Shown: in pieces, positions 4,532 to 6,078 of the stretch
Layout: the number at the start of each line of letters is the position of its first letter
Position numbering within the stretch: the first letter of the stretch is position 1
Translations under genes and position numbers: made by a program
Assembly: GCA_027023115.1 (NCBI GenBank)
Contig: JALVWZ010000413.1
Span: forward strand, 1 to 6,078
DNA length: 6,078 nt
Reading direction: 5' to 3'
Source of the DNA: Thermaceae bacterium
GTDB lineage: Bacteria; Deinococcota; Deinococci; Deinococcales; Marinithermaceae
The notes under the pieces: generated by a model
Databases searched by the model: none
What the model was told of the DNA's origin: nothing
Seen by the model: the letters and a program-made list of their open reading frames with translations, nothing else

Positions 4532-5764
4532 ATGGAAGCCGTCTACGGCCCGGTCCACCTGGCGCTGGCCTTTCTGCTGGGCGCTCTTCTGACCGGCTCA
4601 CTGGCGCTGTGGCGCTTGGGGGCGCAGGGGCGCGAGAACGCCCGCTTGGCCGCCGAGCTGGCGGCGGAGCGCGAGAAGGCCGAATGGCTCCTCGGGGCCA
4701 AAGACGAGCTGGCGCAAACCTTCAGCGCCCTCACCAGCCGGGCGCTCGCCGAAAACACTCGCACCCTGGTGGAGCGCACCCGCGAGCTACTGGGCCAGCT
4801 CGACGGTCAGTTGCAGGGCCGCCTGGGCGCGCACAAGACCGAGCTGAGCGGGCTGGTGGGACCCTTGCGGGAAAACCTGAACCGGCTGGAGAACCAGGTT
4901 AACGAACTGGAAAAGAGCCGCCAGGGAGCCTACGGCGGCCTGTTGCAACAACTGCGCTCGCTGGCCAAGCAGCAAGAGGAGCTGCAAAGGGCCACCACCA
5001 CGCTGGGCGAGGCGCTCAAGAGTTCCAGCACCCGCGGGCGCTGGGGCGAGCTGCAACTCAGGCGGGTGGTGGAGCTGGCTGGCATGACCGCCCACGTGGA
5101 CTTCGAGGAACAAGCGCAAACGTCAGCCGGCCGCCCCGACATGGTGGTCCACCTGCCCGGCGGCGGCGTACTGCCGGTAGACGCCAAGGCGCCACTGGCC
5201 GCCTATCTGGAGGCGCTGGCGGCAGGTAGCGACGCAGAACGCCGCCAGAAGCTGAGCGAGCACGCCCGCCAGCTGCGCGCCCGCGTGCGCGAGCTGGCCG
5301 CCAAAGGCTACTGGCGGGCCTTCGATAACGCTCCCGAGTTCGTGGTGGTCTTCGTGCCCAGCGAAGCGGCGCTCGCCGCCGCCTTCGAGGCCGACGGCAA
5401 GCTCTTCGATGACGCGCTGGCGCAACGGGTGCTGCCCGCGGGGCCGGTGACGCTGCTGGCGCTGCTCAAGTCGGCGGCCTACGGCTGGCAACAACAGGAA
5501 CTCAGCGAAAACGCCCGCCGGATCACCGACGCGGTGCGGGTCCTCGTCGGGCGGCTCGACACCCTCACCGGCGCGCTGGCCGACGTAGGCCGGGGGCTCG
5601 AGAAAAGCGTAAGCGCCTACAACCGCGCCGTCGGCAGCTACCAGACCCGCTTCTCGCCGGCGCTGCGCCGGCTGCGCGACCTGCTCGGCGAGGAGGACGC
5701 GGCCGAGCTCGAACCCCTCGACCACGCCCTGCGCCCGCCGCCGGGGGAAGAACCCGGGCTTTAG
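4532..5764 (+). CDS. rmuC: RmuC family protein (DNA recombination limiting factor homologue)
   Basis: RmuC proteins are membrane-tethered coiled-coil proteins with a restriction-endonuclease-like core; in Escherichia coli loss of RmuC raises inversion at short inverted repeats. The 410-residue product has one N-terminal membrane helix (about 8-29) and a long alpha-helical, probably coiled-coil stretch (about 34-165). The conserved core follows: RGRWGELQLRRVVELAGM (168-185), FEEQAQ, RPDMVVHLPGGGVLPVDAK (201-219), YWRAFDNAPEFVVVFVPSEA (260-279) and the LLALLKSAAYGWQQ helix (308-321). E173, D203, D217 and K219 are placed like the acidic and lysine residues of the PD-(D/E)XK nuclease fold, although nuclease activity is an inference. 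Length is within the family range. The ATG is preceded by TAAGGT at -10 spacing. It ends 2 bases before a converging membrane-protein gene, with no room for a private terminator. Confidence 0.93.
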   Translation: MEAVYGPVHLALAFLLGALLTGSLALWRLGAQGRENARLAAELAAEREKAEWLLGAKDELAQTFSALTSRALAENTRTLVERTRELLGQLDGQLQGRLGAHKTELSGLVGPLRENLNRLENQVNELEKSRQGAYGGLLQQLRSLAKQQEELQRATTTLGEALKSSSTRGRWGELQLRRVVELAGMTAHVDFEEQAQTSAGRPDMVVHLPGGGVLPVDAKAPLAAYLEALAAGSDAERRQKLSEHARQLRARVRELAAKGYWRAFDNAPEFVVVFVPSEAALAAAFEADGKLFDDALAQRVLPAGPVTLLALLKSAAYGWQQQELSENARRITDAVRVLVGRLDTLTGALADVGRGLEKSVSAYNRAVGSYQTRFSPALRRLRDLLGEEDAAELEPLDHALRPPPGEEPGL

Positions 5765-5766
5765 CC

Positions 5767-6078
5767 TTAACCCCGCTCGCCGAGAGGACGCAGCAACCAG
5801 CCCAGGCTGGCCCCGTAGACCAGGTGCGCCGCGGCGAAGACCCAGTAGGGCATCAGCCGCGCCAGCAGCGGCGCCAGGTGACCCATTACGAGCGTTGCGC
5901 CCGCCCAGACGAGCAAACCGTAGGCCAGCCCACCGAGCGGCCCCCACGCACCCTTGGGAACCAAGTAGACGTAAGCCACCCCCAGAGCCGCGCCCATCAT
6001 CATGTGCAGCATGAGGCCCACGAACACCGGCAGCACCCCCTCGAGGGCCGCCCGCCCCAGGAGCGGACTGGCGATCAG
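5767..6078 (-). CDS. Multi-pass membrane protein, C-terminal part, cut by the right window edge
   Basis: The frame is open from the TAA at 5769-5767 to the window edge, giving 103 visible residues. The true start may lie outside; the first in-window candidate, GTG at 6036, would begin within the first membrane segment, so a longer protein is more likely. Three hydrophobic segments are seen (about 15-40, 47-73 and 77-97), rich in glycine and alanine. Each contains one histidine (H25, H67, H85) within a small-residue context such as LHMMMGAALG and AHLVYGASLG. That pattern resembles small DUF-type integral membrane proteins, but I cannot name the family. The C-terminus is the short polar RPLGERG. 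It converges on rmuC with a 2-base gap. Confidence 0.75.
   Translation of the reverse strand: MIASPLLGRAALEGVLPVFVGLMLHMMMGAALGVAYVYLVPKGAWGPLGGLAYGLLVWAGATLVMGHLAPLLARLMPYWVFAAAHLVYGASLGWLLRPLGERG

Noticed and set aside
5123..5947. Minus-strand open frame of 274 codons opposite rmuC
   Set aside because: RmuC conserved motifs on the plus strand account for this DNA; the antisense product is glycine- and arginine-rich without motifs.

Overview
The window reads as high-GC bacterial chromosome (by eye in the mid-60s percent), most likely from the Deinococcus-Thermus group. The support is indirect: an FMN riboswitch heading a ribD-ribE operon, TTG and GTG starts behind strong GGAGGTG ribosome binding sites, and -10-like hexamers 6-7 bases upstream of other start codons, which suggests leaderless mRNAs. 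That placement is an inference, not a proof.

Layout. Positions 1-1656, minus strand: a riboflavin operon. A probable extended -10 promoter is followed by a complete FMN riboswitch aptamer, a short hairpin-containing expression platform, ribD (bifunctional deaminase/reductase), and the first 94 codons of ribE (riboflavin synthase), which runs off the left edge. ribD and ribE share one base. The logic is FMN feedback: when FMN is plentiful the leader should fold to lower expression of the enzymes that make its precursor.

Positions 1657-2409: about 750 bases with no convincing gene. From about 1681 the region is a mosaic of intergenic repeats: heptanucleotide arrays built on GTRG-plus-three or its complement CYAC-plus-three, in both orientations, interspersed with GC-rich hairpins. 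Two GTRG arrays are each followed, after 43-44 bases, by a CYAC array, giving two copies of one inverted architecture. The last array reaches almost to the promoter of the next gene. This is the most unusual part of the window.

Positions 2422-3141, plus strand: an unrecognised 239-residue protein with two N-terminal membrane segments and a soluble C-terminal domain, probably from a leaderless transcript. It converges with a minus-strand class I SAM-dependent methyltransferase with a THUMP-like C-terminus (3138-4304); both genes stop within one CTAG palindrome. A 227-base divergent intergenic region follows. Then comes a plus-strand rmuC-family gene (4532-5764), converging with a 2-base gap on a minus-strand multi-pass membrane protein (5767-6078) whose start lies beyond the right edge.

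Apart from the riboflavin operon, the genes look like independent housekeeping neighbours. I see no evidence of a defence system, mobile-element transposase, CRISPR array, tRNA or rRNA. The candidate for something undescribed is the heptamer-repeat region, whose function cannot be read from sequence alone.
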